Positions 1 to 12,458 of a DNA stretch of 64,000 bases are shown here, piece by piece (positions within the stretch are counted from its first letter, which is position 1; each line of letters opens with the position of its first letter). Made by a program: the position numbers and the translations under genes. A model generated the notes under the pieces. That model was given only the letters and a program-made list of their open reading frames with translations. It did no database searches and was not told the origin of the DNA. This stretch comes from Hymenolepis diminuta (Eukaryota > Platyhelminthes > Cestoda > Cyclophyllidea > Hymenolepididae), in NCBI GenBank assembly GCA_900708905.1, contig CAADRB010000021.1, positions 1,177,814 through 1,241,813 on the forward strand, given 5' to 3'.

Positions 1-570
1 TAAAAGTATCTCCTTTCCATCTGACGAGAAGGTTCTTAAGCTACCAGTATTCTAGTAGCCGTGAAAATTACTAGCTCATTACAGTTTGTTATTAGCCATG
101 GTAATGAAAACAATTTTTACAAGTTTAATTATAGGATAGCATCCTGAAGTAACAAACGAGTCCGGAAAGAGATGTAATCAGGTAGGAGAGAAGTCGAGCA
201 GGTCGTATTTCATTTGAATTCTAAAAGGATTGAGCTATCCACTCTCTCCTCTAAGGACTGCAATTTACCTTCTTGTATTTAAACGTTGTAAGGCTAAATT
301 TACATGATTTGATCGATGGGCGTCTGGGTGCGTTCGTGTCTGCAATATGCAGATATAATTGAATGTTTTTTCATACCACTTTGATTCATTTGCATATTTG
401 CACAACCATGAGCAGGCAAATAAGAGACCTGAAAATCAGTCATAAATACAGCTGGAGTATCATCTTATTTATGCATTAGTTAATTCAAAATAATCGATAT
501 TTATTGAGTAAAAATGTATGCATTATTATTAATATTACAAAATTACAGAACTTTGTAATATTAATAGAAC

Positions 571-589
571 ATATATATATATATATATA
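571..589. repeat. (AT)n dinucleotide microsatellite
   Basis: An uninterrupted alternating AT run of about 19 bases follows the AAC at 568-570. It is a simple repeat in AT-rich DNA with no evident function. Confidence 0.9.
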
Positions 590-3500
590 AGAAAACAAGA
601 ACATGCGAAAGCTATCAAAATTGAAATGTGGTTATTATCTCCCGTATTTAAGCAATTTCTTGTAATTGTTTTAGTTATGCAGTTGGCTATTATTGTTAAT
701 TTTTGAAAACAATTTTTAAGGAGGAGAATTTTTGTAGATTCTTGAAGATTTAACCATGACTGAGATTATAAGTTTTATTTCATTTTTAAAAAACTCTAAC
801 CATTTGTATACACGATGTAAAAATGCACCAAAGAATGCAAAATTCGGTGCACTGTTCATCGATTGAATGCAAACATTAACGTAAACGAGGTGTCTGTGTT
901 TTCGTCTTTCAAATGAAATTGGGTCAACAAGTAGATAGACGATTACTTTTCATAAAAATGAATGCTGAATTTAGAAAAAAATTATTTTCTGTTTTATGTT
1001 TGATTATTAATATCATAGCACAGGAATAACACATTAGAATTCCATTTTAATCAGAAGTTCGAATTATATCACGATTTCAACTAATTCAATTTCAACATTT
1101 AAACATTCTATTTATTCATAGTTGGCTGTTTTTTATCCATAACTCAAATCAGTTACCTCTTTTGATGAAAAGTCAAATTTCTTCTTAAATTATACTTTAT
1201 TACATTTAACTTAAAAGCCTTAAGAAAATTAAGAGGGATTTATACCGACGAATCTAGTTCTTTCTCAGTAGTTGCTTTAACAACCTCACTTCAACATTTT
1301 ATTGACTAAATTAATTAAAAACTGGCATTTCAATTTCTTTTTTATTCTCCTAGGACATGTCAGAAAATTTATTAATCTTATACACCTTCTTCAAAGCAAT
1401 AATTCCCTACTTTTATTTGCAAAATTTTTTCAAAAGTTGCTTTTTTTGTAAAATGACTAGTGAAAATTTCAATTTTTGTTTGATGCAAAAGGACATTAAG
1501 AATTTTAATTAAATTAGATAGTTTCGAATAAAAGCACGTAACTTTTCGTCAATTTGAATTGTGATGAATAAAATAAGTGAAAGTGGATGGAGTGGGAGAT
1601 TTAATCTGCATCTAATGTTACTAAAGTTTAATATTCCCTCTTTTTTTTTCCCTCCTGCCCCACAAGTTTATGGGAAATGTATTGGAGAACAATGACTCCT
1701 CTCCCCCATTTAACTGACCTTATAGGTAGATTATGTACATTAAGTTCTTTATACCTCCCAAAAGTCAAACTACTTAAAAATTCATTTTTATGATGGGCGG
1801 ATGTGTTTGATTGAAGTAAAAATTAATTATTTTGGTTGTAAATAAATTAATTGGAACTTGTGAAACACTTAACTAGAACATGATAGACAGCTGAGGGAAA
1901 ATATTAGTCCTTGAGAGATGATTCTCAATTTCTTCAAGTTTAACTCATTGATTAGCATCTGAACAAATGAAGTGGCAAATATTCCAGTTAGAGACGAAAC
2001 GGTGGTCGATTAGGAGCATGCAATGGGGTCAAGATGTCGATACATTTGAATTTTGGAAGTAAAGTGTTGTCTGTTTCCTCATGGTAGTATCTAAGTATTT
2101 GAAAGATCAATATTTTATGGTATGATCCTCAGGTTTCCAAGAGCTTGTTAAACATTTGACTGAATGAAAGGCGTTGGATTTGTCCTTCAGTCATAAAAAG
2201 GCAGACGAGATTAGCAAAGGCATTTCAAGCATAATAAAACCCACTAAAATCCACCATTATTCGCAGATAGCGTAGCGGTCATGAGCACGATACTCATAAG
2301 TGTATATCCAGTAAGGGTCATGACCAAGGGATAGCAGAATATGTGATTCTCATCATAAGAGTTCCAGGGTTCCTCAACTCTATCCAGGACGAGTTTTTGG
2401 AGAAATTAACCATGAGCGAGCTTTGGCAATATTTGTTAACTCTGTTTACAGGTAAATGTTATTTGGAAAGCGCAATTATTTAATATTAATTATTTCTTGA
2501 ATAAAATCCCATCAGCAATATTTTGATAACTTTTTCTGATCGTTCCTATTTGACCTAGACCGTAGTTTAAGATCTGTACTCTCGATCTTTAAAAAAATCG
2601 AATTTAGGAAAACGCGATGAAGTTCTCCTCGATACAGCACGCACTCTCCAGCTGATGCTTTTCTTTCTTTTAAATTAAAAATATTTCATCGTTCTTTCTC
2701 TTGTATCCAACACAGATTAAGATTTTCTCCAAGTGCCAATTAAAGGATTGATAACAGTGACAGATAGTTTCTCGTTCTGCATTAATGGGGATGTCAGGTG
2801 TTGGAATGTTTGAGTGACCTCTCGGCAAAACGTGATTTATTTCGTTAACTAGCACTAAGTCACAGATAGTGGAATAATCTCTCCGAAACTGATAACCCGG
2901 ATAAGTAGCATTAAATCCAAAATTGTGCATCCCCAAATTAGCCAGCTATCTCAGTTCATATGCTTTGACTTCCCCCTACTTTTTTCTTGTTGTTGATTTA
3001 TTCTGTGTTTTCAAATTAAGCTCCTACTGTTTACTGCTAGCGTTTTCTAAGTTCCTTTTATTTTCCGAATCGGCACTTTTAAATTTCACTTCTCTATCTC
3101 CCTACCATATGTAATTTTGATAGGTGTATATCGTCCTCTCCTACTCGTATTAAAATTTTATGGGTTTAATAATGATTTTCCTCTCAAAATTTTCACAACC
3201 ACCTGCTTTCAAAAGGATAATTTCAAATGTTATTTTATCTTATGCTAACTGATGAGTTCTGCTATCCTTGGATTCTGTTAGCTCGTGCTATTCTGCTAGT
3301 ATCTACTTTAAGAAGACGAAGGAGAAATGTACTAGCTGAAAATCATAACACGTCACTACGTGAAGACTTTGTCAGCGTCACATATATACCTTCTTCTAAT
3401 GTTTCGTAAAAAATGGACAGTTACAAACCATTATATACTATACCTATCGTCAAGACACTTTTCAGAGTTAACGTAACAGAACACTCTAGATGCTTAAGCC

Positions 3501-3790
3501 CTTAGAATAAAGCGGCGCCAATCGCAACTTAAGTTAGAGTTGATATTATGATCAAAGTCACCAAATTCCAAATCCGCTTTCCTATCCTCACCAAATGTTA
3601 TATAAAAAATATACACGTCCTGTCTAAATCGTACCTATGATACGGCTTTTTGATTTAAGACACTTAGTTCCTTAAAAAGAAATTATGAACCCACTTAGCG
3701 GAAACTTCGATAGCTAATATCTTCACATTTACCCGAGTTCCATAGGGATGACTCATTTAGTCGTCCAAGTAGCCACTTTCTCCTTTCATC

Positions 3791-3814
3791 GAGGGGGGAG
3801 GGAAGGGGAGGGAA
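3791..3814 (+). other. G-rich tract with G-quadruplex-like spacing
   Basis: Four runs of three or more G (six, three, four and three) are separated by one or two A residues within 24 bases. That fits the usual G3+N1-7 quadruplex pattern. It stands out because the surrounding sequence is strongly AT-rich. No gene or promoter is recognised next to it. Confidence 0.6.
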
Positions 3815-6742
3815 GTGGCTTGACAAATTACCAAGGCATTTTTCCATGCCTTCCACCGACATCGAAATCTACGCATCAAAGTTCGCACTTAATAGAATAG
3901 TGGTTACTCCCTCAAACTGCCGATAACATTGTTTCGCAACTTGACAGCAACAGTTGGCTATTATTTGTTTTATTATTATGATAATATGAAAAATAAACTG
4001 ACCAAATTTCAGGATACAAACACAAAAACAATATTTTTAAAATATTTCAAAAGCATCTAACGACAAGCTACGTATAAAGTTTAAAATATTTGGGTCTGCA
4101 CACAAAGAGCCAAATAGAATAAGTTTTGACCAGATTACATCTTAATTAAAATGATTTGGATAGGCAATCTGGATGCACTTGAGGACATTCTCAGGTCGTT
4201 GTGACTCAAATGGAATTTATCATGGGGCCAGATACTGGGGATACCACTCATGAGACGCAGTGATATCGGGTATTTTTGTCAGATCAGAGGTAGCATGGTC
4301 TGATTTGATTAAACCGATTAAATCTTATAGATGGAGAAGTATCTTAATCGGAGTAGATCAACATATTGTCTTCAGCTCCAGACAAAGGCAAACCCTTTAG
4401 TCCAATAAATTTGAAAGTCAAATAATGCATTTTATTATTGATGAATAGCCAGTCTAGACTGCCAATATGATAGTGCCACTTGTTTTAGTTGCTCAAAACC
4501 TTCTCGAAAGGAGGCAGAGGACTGGTGCCTCAAATAGCAAAGCATAGCAATTTGTAAAACTTTGATTTAGTTGGTCAACAAAGTATCAATACTACAGTCT
4601 TGATCCCCAGACATGAATGGGGTAGAACAATAATCCAGTAACTCAGTCCTCAAGAAACGAGTTCTGTTGACAAAATGTTCATTCCTGCTCCCAACAAAGT
4701 TGGAAAAAATGGAATTTTATTTGCAGATGTATTTTGAAAATATAGATAAAGACAACTTCTAAACAAGATAGAAAAATAGGGCTAACATCAGAAGAATCTA
4801 ATATCTAAATAAGTACTGAAAATTACAACAATTTATTTCTATTTAAACATTAAAATAATATCATAATCTAGCTTTAAATTTAATTACATATGCACTTTGA
4901 AATAAGCTTTTTCATTATAAAAAAGCTCTTCTTATTAAAAGACCTCTTTACATTTATTTTACACAAGTTGACATTTTATATGACGAATCATAATGACGCC
5001 GACAGACTTAAGATAATAAATAAAATAATATGGTAAATCAAATTTTGAAATCACTTTCCACCTTATTGTAAATTAGGCGCCATAAGTTCCAAAATCACGC
5101 TGCATGAATCTTGCTCCTAAAAAACTGTCAAATCACGATTATCTTGCAGTGACTTTATCTCTCATCTGCGATATCAGTTACCATGAATCGCTTATGAATT
5201 TTTTCACATAGTGGCGTGCAACACTTATTCCTCAGGATTTAAACAGTTTGCTGATATCTTCCTGGGTTGTGAGTTCTACTCCCTCACAGAATCACCCTTC
5301 CAGCCTATAATTTGACAAGTTGATGCCTTCTCATTGTTTTTCACGACTCTTATCAACTCAGTCTCATTCCTGTCATTTGGTAGCCGAGTTCATGCAGCTT
5401 GATTTCTTCATCTTTCATTGACACCTTAACTGCCCTACTAACGGCTACTATAATCGAGAGAGCTATTTATATTTACGAACTGATCAATCGACTCTAAATA
5501 TCGAGGACAGGAACCCGTTCGGAAACCCAGAAAATAATCACGAAATTTAAACTTTTAAATATTGAAACTAGAAGCAGTGAGTTATACTTATTGAGTAAAG
5601 TTAACTCAACCAGATGAAATCAGAACTCAAATGAATTTGGAAACAGTCTTCAAACTAACTCGTTCTAACTCGTTAATAGAGTGAATTTGCCAATGTTAGG
5701 GGTTTTCCTGCTTTTTCTCACGTATTTTTCTGATAGATAAAAAATAATTTTAGTTTGGCAGCTCAATGTGAAATTCATTCAATGAAAATAAATTAATTAA
5801 AAGACAATTCTCGTTAAGAATTCATTTATTAATAATTCCTTTTATAAATTTATACTTGTTTTTCTATCTTTTTAAGCACAAAACTTTAAAAATCCTAAAA
5901 TAAGTCGACATTTACTCTTAACGTAGAGATATTAAATTTTTCCTTAATTCACATCTAAAATTACATTTCTTCAATAGGTTTAAGAACTTTTCCAAAATAC
6001 GTATTTTTATGAAGTTGGATTTTTTAAAGATTTAATTTGCTAAAGTTATTGGTAATGTTTGCGTGCAGTTCTTCCAGAAACTTCTTATTCATTACCTGCT
6101 ATAGAGGCTCTAATTAACTGGTCGAAACATTAGTTCAATTCATTTAATTCCTAACTTTTGTTAAAAGGGTTGCTTACTAAACAAAATTAAGAAAATGAAC
6201 TTAAAATTTTCGCTTTCACGTAAAACGCCTTTCCCACTTGGGAAGATAATTATTCAACTGAAAGATACTTTGCGGCTTCTTGGACCATCTTTAAAGTTGA
6301 AAAAAAGGCTCGTTTTACCACCATATTCACCTTCTCCTTCAATAGCCAAACTGAAATGGTTTGAAAATGCACCAAACACTCTGAAATCCGATAATATCAT
6401 CAATTTTATAATATTTCACGTAATTCCTTCGATTTATTTATTTTTTTCCTCCCACAGTAGCGCAACATACTATTATGAAAGTTTGAAGATGAAAAATGAA
6501 TATACCCCCAGAATATATGGCATTTAAAGATATGTTTAATGATGCTTAATTTGATGGAATCATTTAAATTATCATTGTTTAGAGTCATCGAGAACAATAA
6601 AACTGCATATTGATGAAACCGGTTGATCACGATATTTGAAATTCTCACTGATGAAATCGGATTTTCGAGCGACTGCAGTTAACATGCTAAAAAAACACTA
6701 TTCGACAAGGTACTCAAATGGAAATGGGATAGTATGCTACTC

Positions 6743-6773
6743 GGCTTCTCATTAACATTTTTGATGAGAAGCC
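6743..6773. other. Perfect inverted repeat, 10-bp stem
   Basis: The arm at 6743-6752 (GGCTTCTCAT) is exactly complementary to the arm at 6764-6773 (ATGAGAAGCC), with an 11-base loop. No T-run or coding end lies beside it, and function is unknown. Confidence 0.6.
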
Positions 6774-7122
6774 ATAGTTTTTTCCTCTCAATAAGAGCTG
6801 AATTTAACCAATATATTGATAGTTTATTCAAGTGGAATAATATTCTGCGACAGGAAGGACCAACTTTTATATTGACAACCCGGAATTTGATTTCGCTTGC
6901 AATATAGTTGATTTATCGATGGAAAATAGCATTTATAGATACCTTTGCGATCAAGACTTAAAAATCACATAATTTTATTTACTTTCGGGGAAAACTATTG
7001 CAAAGTTGATTTATTCCAGGTCTGTCCGCTTTGTTTTTTTGAGAATTTTGCTACCTCTTAGCGAACATTCATTGGGATTTAGAATTATTGCAATTATTAT
7101 AGCTTGATTATAAAATGCTTTA

Positions 7123-7308
7123 AAATTGGTAGCTGTCTGGCTGTTGGTTCTTATAACGACCTTCCACTTTTCGGAAGTAAGAACGCAACTTATAAAAGCC
7201 ACAGTTGTTTTTATACGTCAAAATGTCTCTCTCGTTCTGAAATATTCGCTATTAAAGCGAATGCACTTCAAAGTGCCTATAACATTGATAGGAAATTGAA
7301 TGAAAAAG
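7123..7308 (+). CDS. Candidate internal exon, possibly of the downstream tetraspan gene
   Basis: This is a low-confidence exon candidate. An open frame contains a segment with three cysteines and an N-A-T glycosylation-like sequon. It ends at a strong donor (G|GTATGT at 7308/7309). The donor leaves one base, which is the phase required by the acceptor at 9036/9037 of the LHFPL-like exon, and joining gives D followed by LLLLVGLF. Two possible acceptors are TATAG at 7102 and GGTAG near 7132; the start given here is approximate. The segment would sit in an extracellular loop, but no second membrane helix is encoded in it. Either an exon is still missing or this is a chance frame. Confidence 0.25.
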
Positions 7309-9036
7309 GTATGTATCCATTCAAATACTCCGAATTCCCCATAGATTTTATCTAAGTTTGCGATTAAATTGAACTGCTTCCCGAATTTTCATTAATATAA
7401 TCTCCAGTTGCAATGATAGTTCAATTTTTAACTTCACTGGTGCATTTAAAAATGACGAAAATATTCTTTTCTCATTGGCAACATTTTTTTAAAGTAACAT
7501 TTTTGCCCATATTCATTTAAATGCAAAATTAAAATCATACACAAAAGTAAAATATTATTTTCCTATTAATTTTAGAAAATCAGGAAAAGAATTTTGCAAA
7601 TTACTAGTTAGAAATGCATATTACATGTATATATATAATGCATACATAATATATAATAACGCTGCATAATGATTATAAAATAAGTTTAATGAAATTAACT
7701 TGGAACTAAAAGCTCAGTGATTTCTACGAAGTAAAAAGTTCCAACTGGTTTCCTAACTGTAAATATGAGCATATAAGAGAAGATGGGTATGGTTCAACGA
7801 CTCGTTCTTTAAATTCGTCGTTGATACGATTAATTTTTATGTTTAAATAATTTTGTGAATACAACTTCAACTTTAAAATTAGATTTCATGCATCATCTGT
7901 CTCGACAAATTTGTCAGCTGGTGTGCATTTTGCCCTCTTTTATGATCTAAGATTTTCCAAGTAGAGTAGGTCTGCATGTGGTATGCCAAAGGTTTTTGTT
8001 ATTATTATTGAATATATATGTTGCCTTTTCGACATTATTTTCACTAAAAATGGACAAAAATTTTCCTTTATTTTATGATCTTTTATTTGTACATTATAAT
8101 TTGAGTTATCTCATATTCCGAACACAATATTTCATTACTAGATATGAGTTAATGCCAAGCCTAGATTTCGACTTATTCTTCATTCTTTACAAACAACAGA
8201 TCATGAGATTTGCATATTTGACACATGAACTACTCTATTTTTGTTCATGTAGTTACGTCTCTCATATTTCTTAAAAAGATCTCTGCTTGAAACAGGTGAG
8301 ATTCTGTTTTAGTTTAAATTTTACCTTGAAGCTTGTCCATTAAGAAATCTTCATTTTCACCGACGTTTTTAGCAAGCAAAATTCATAATTGAAATCAGAT
8401 CATTTGAGACTTAACAACCTATCCTATTTTTTTGAAAGTTTGACGAATTTCACCAAAAGATCATTCACTCTGCATGTTCTGCATGTCTTCACGGGGACTT
8501 TGCGTATGCTTTTTTTCTAAATCTAACCATTATCACAACTGCTAGACTTTAGGCGAAATCTTCCTTGATTATTTCTGGTCGCGAAACTTCCAGATTCTTT
8601 GAATAAATTCCTCGCACGTCAGGGCTCTACGGTAATTGTGGCTTATGACAGGTCTTTTCAAAGAATTTAGGGCAAATACATATGGAATTTTGAGCCTAAA
8701 TATTGGCAAGATTGTAACGAGTTTTATGCTCTAGGGAGATCTCAGTTAATACAATCTTCAACTTAACTTTCTCTAACAGTGTACATTTAATTGTTAAATA
8801 ATCCTTCAGTGCTATTATCTATATACTCAATATAATAGCATCTCCGTTTAGTTTTAAAGCAAGCATCCAGTGCACCATTCGGATAAATGAATGCTTAGCT
8901 CAAAGGAAGCAATTTAAAAAATAGGGTAGAGAGGTTTGATCGAATAGGTTTGGGATTTTTACTTCTTTAGTACTCTGTTCAGAAAAATATTTGCTACATA
9001 TTTTATTATTATATTTACCGTTATTACTATTTTCAG

Positions 9037-10341
9037 ATCTACTTCTACTTGTGGGCCTCTTTGTGTGGCCCGCCGGTTGGGGATCGATTCCGGTTCAGGA
9101 GGTCTGCGGCGCTGCAACGGCTCCCTTTCAGAAGGGCAACTGCGAATGGAGTGAGTTTGTTTTTTTCCATTTGATTAAAATAATATTCGTGCAATTTAAA
9201 CGAAAACGATCATTATCATTTTAGCGCCAAAAAGTATTTCTTGAAATGATGTTAAAGTAGCGCTAATCCAGCTTGTAAGGTCATTTTTGGGATCTGACGA
9301 AATTAGACTAGTTATCTCCCCGATAAAAACTAAAAAGGATACAACAGTCCTTCTCAAATGAGGAAATCAACCTTTCAATTGGACTACCTATTTATTGAAC
9401 TAAGCAAGGAAACAAGAGGCGTAGGATGAAGAACCGATAAATGGTATGAAAGGGAGCAAATGTCAGTTCTGAGTGAGTGGAAGCGGGGTTGTAATAAAGA
9501 AACCAAATTAAAGTATTGTAAGAAGCGTGCTCTTAATAAATATTTATTAAAGACCGTCTTGTGGATAAGATTAAGTAAAGTGATAGGGCATAAAGTTCTC
9601 TGATAGTATGAAAGAAAATGATCTAATAGATGTTAAAGGATACAAAAGCGATATAAAGCGACCATCTTACCACAATGGCTATTTCCATCTTCCATTGCTT
9701 ATAGATACGAAGACTGGTATGTCCACTGGCCGGCTTTGCTACCTTAGAATACTGCCAGATTTTCATCAGCAATCTGCTTGGTTACTTACAGTAAACCAAA
9801 TGGAGTTGACGGTTTTGCGATCTTCGTTCCCCTGATGAAAAATTAACAAAATATCACCATCTGACAATTAAGGCTGTGCAGATTTAAAAGTAAACCTGTA
9901 CAGTCATTTGAATGCTACAATGTCTACTTTGAGTAAAATATCGAAGAAAAAAATTTTTCATTAAAAGAACGAAATAGTAAACATGTTAAATACCGACCAA
10001 AAAAATTAATTTTGTTTTCAAACTGGAAATGACTGAAGTTTCCTTTCCATCCATATTACTTAATTTCTGTTAGTAGAAAAAGAGGCCTTGTTCTACAGCT
10101 TTAATTTTAAAGTGATTAAAAGTTTACAATTTAATAACTTTTAGAAAGCAAATCATTTATAAATTTAAGGTATTAATACAACGTTTTTCCCATTTTAGCT
10201 CAGAGTCCAATCTTCAACTTTGTGGGAATTTGCCTTTTGTTCGTGAGTGCCATCCTCGCAACACTAGCAGATCGAACAATAATGCAGCCATCAGTGACAC
10301 GCCAAATGTTAATTGCTGACAAACCATTCATATTTGTATAA
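9037..10341 (+). CDS. LHFPL-like tetraspan membrane protein, 3' exons only
   Basis: Two exons join in frame: 9037-9150 (acceptor TTTTCAG, donor GTGAGT) and 10199-10341 (acceptor ATTTTAG), ending at TAA. The encoded C-terminal part has a hydrophobic helix and then a short loop with a WPAGWGS motif, a V-x-x-V-C-G segment and a G-N-C-E-W segment. A second hydrophobic helix follows (FVGICLLFVSAILA) and then a short polar tail. The order helix, P-x-GW-x-S-x-x-V-x-x-xCG, G-x-C, W, helix is typical of the third and fourth membrane segments of LHFPL tetraspan proteins. Those are small four-helix proteins; some vertebrate members are linked to hair-cell channels or GABA-A receptors. The 5' half, including the first extracellular loop, was not found and may lie in 1-9000 or before the window. 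Claudin-like or other tetraspans are alternatives. Confidence 0.55.
9240..9500. repeat. Possible dispersed repeat, related to 25262-25420
   Basis: Within the intron of the tetraspan gene, the stretch starting TTAAAGTAGCGCTAATCC resembles the stretch at 25274 in the NCKIPSD-like gene. Both then carry a related GATCTGACGAAATTAGA-type segment about 45 bases on. Similarity is patchy and judged by eye. It may be an old LTR or transposon end. Confidence 0.3.
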
Positions 10342-12458
10342 ACTAGATTATGCAAATTAACTCCATACGCCCCTCTCTACCTTTCTGTGATCATTATATT
10401 TTCGCTTTGAATATGACTCAATTGTTATTGCATCATTTTTGCCAAAATGACCCTTCTTTATTTTGGTGAGAAGACATGTCGAATTTTAATACTGAATTGG
10501 TTAGATTGAAAACATACTAATTCATTCTTCTCTTGTCAGTTTAACGGTTGGCATTAATAGAAGAATATTTAGTAGGAAAACCTCGATTTACATGTGGTAA
10601 TTTGTTTTTTAAATTTTTATCTTAGAATACAATTATTACTACTATTAAATTGATTTTCGTTTGGAGATACAGTGTTAAGAATTCCTCGCTACTTCATTTA
10701 TGCTAAAAGCCAGTTTCAAAAATTATATTTTTATCCCAGACTGCAGAGTTATTAAATTCGCTTATTTTCCTTGAAGAGATTAATATAAGAAGAACAAATA
10801 GTAGGAAACGATGCACAAATTGGTAAAAAAATCTTTAAAAGTGTTTAGTTCGTTCTTAAAAACCACATTAATCTCTCAACTGATTAATGTGATGACTCTA
10901 ACTAAACTGCCCAGACTAGCTTGCAGTATGTGTCTTACATGTGTGTTCATAGTCAGACTCTTTTAGTAAACTAATTCCTCTGATTATTGTTGTCATCTTA
11001 AAGACGTGTTGATTTTTCCCAACGTAGTCATGCCTAAATGGATAAATGTTTTATGTTGCCTCCCATTTAATAATTAAAGCTGTTTAGCTCGTGATCAGAC
11101 GTCTACTCTCTAAGTTTCTGATCTCTTCACTACTTTACTAGTTCTACTGCTGCTGCTGCCGCTACTACTATTACCACGGTTTCCTAAGCACAAAACATTC
11201 ATGATTTTGGATAAAGAATAAGTTGTTTACAAATGTTTATATGGCACCCAAAAGTTGCAGCATATGTAAGTAAAGTGCGTATCAGTTAGGCTATTATATA
11301 GCGAAATAACCTAAATATAGTACATGCAGTCGTTTAGAATGAAGATACTATTTTGAGAATTTTAAACTCAGAAGATCAAGCGAAGAAAAATTTAGCATAT
11401 GCCACAAAAGTCAATGAAAAAGAATATCTTCACCTATTTAAACAAGAAAAATTGAGTTTCGATGGTTATTTTGATATATCATAAATGGTCAGGCAGCTGT
11501 GAAATTTTGATGCTGTAGAAAAGTAAATAGATTTGTTCATGGACATACACAGACGCAGACTCAATATCATTTACACTTGCCGACAAATGCTTCTTTTAAT
11601 TCACACACATAAAGTTAAAATAGGACAAAATGCTTCAGATTAATTACAATTTTCTTTCTGATTTGAAATTCCTATACTTTCCTGAAATTATTTAAGTAGG
11701 GTTTACGTTTATTTTATAAAACATTGGCAGAAAGAAAATAACTTACACTGAAGTAATGAATAAGAAAAATGTTGACAAATGATGTTACTGCAACTCTTCG
11801 AGATGGAACTGCAGAACTGAGGAAGTTATAATTGCTTTTAGAATAAGAGAAGCAGTTTATTAACAATAAAGCCAATTTATTTTTATGGGGATAATTTAGT
11901 GCAACGACCAGCAACCTTGGATTACTATCCCTCCTTCTTTGTTCTTAATTTCATCTCCAAAAGTAATTAAATAAATTCCTTCCACATTGTCCATTAATCT
12001 TTCTAAGTCATCAAGTATTATAAAGAATGAATGGTTTCCTTTCACATCCCTCCCAGTTTATGTGTGATCCAATTTTTAATCGCTTTCGTATTACAGTTAA
12101 AATTCAAAGTGAACATTATAAAAAAATTTTTTGTCAAATAATTTTTCAAATGGGTTAAAATGTTATAAAATAAATGTTTTCCTGCTTTAAAAATGTAAAA
12201 AGTAGTAGATGGAACTTTAAATTGCGGTATATTATGTAAGAATAGGATATAATTAACGGGATATAATCAATTGAACATGTCTTGGCTATTCGCAATTTTA
12301 AAGACTATTATCATAAAATAGTTAACGTAAATAAACTGTAGAAACATTAAAATTGTTTGTCTTTTTGGAGATACATGGTACTGTGTGTGCATTTGTTTTA
12401 GTATGGTTTTTGGAAAGCTGTAATCGTTGATTCACTTGTTACGGTTAATCGTGTTGAA
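10342..12458. other. Intergenic region between tetraspan and eIF4E genes
   Basis: No exon is recognised. It holds a short CTG-rich simple repeat near 11148-11172 and AT-rich sequence. A pyrimidine tract with AG at 12391-12401 lies 57 bases before the eIF4E start codon. It could be a 5'-UTR intron acceptor or a spliced-leader acceptor. A tiny upstream ATG frame (6 codons then TAA) starts at 12403. Confidence 0.5.

Larger units (their letters stand above)
1..7100. other. AT-rich non-coding stretch, no gene recognised
   Basis: I see no convincing exon here. Open frames at 2670-2936 (minus), 2923-3114, 3227-3409 and 6195-6527 (plus) have no recognisable domain and mostly AT-driven composition. 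The stretch holds an (AT)n run at 571-589, a G-rich run at 3791-3814 and a perfect 10-bp-stem hairpin at 6743-6773. It may contain upstream exons of the tetraspan gene that ends at 10341, but none could be identified. Confidence 0.6.

Noticed and set aside
3227..3409. Frame with a hydrophobic start and an R-R-R-R-R segment, like a membrane protein tail
   Set aside because: Hydrophobicity is weak, no partner exon or acceptor is convincing, and composition is that of the surrounding non-coding DNA.
9608..9835. 75-codon frame inside the tetraspan intron
   Set aside because: No domain is recognised and no splice context fits. It is probably transposon debris or chance.
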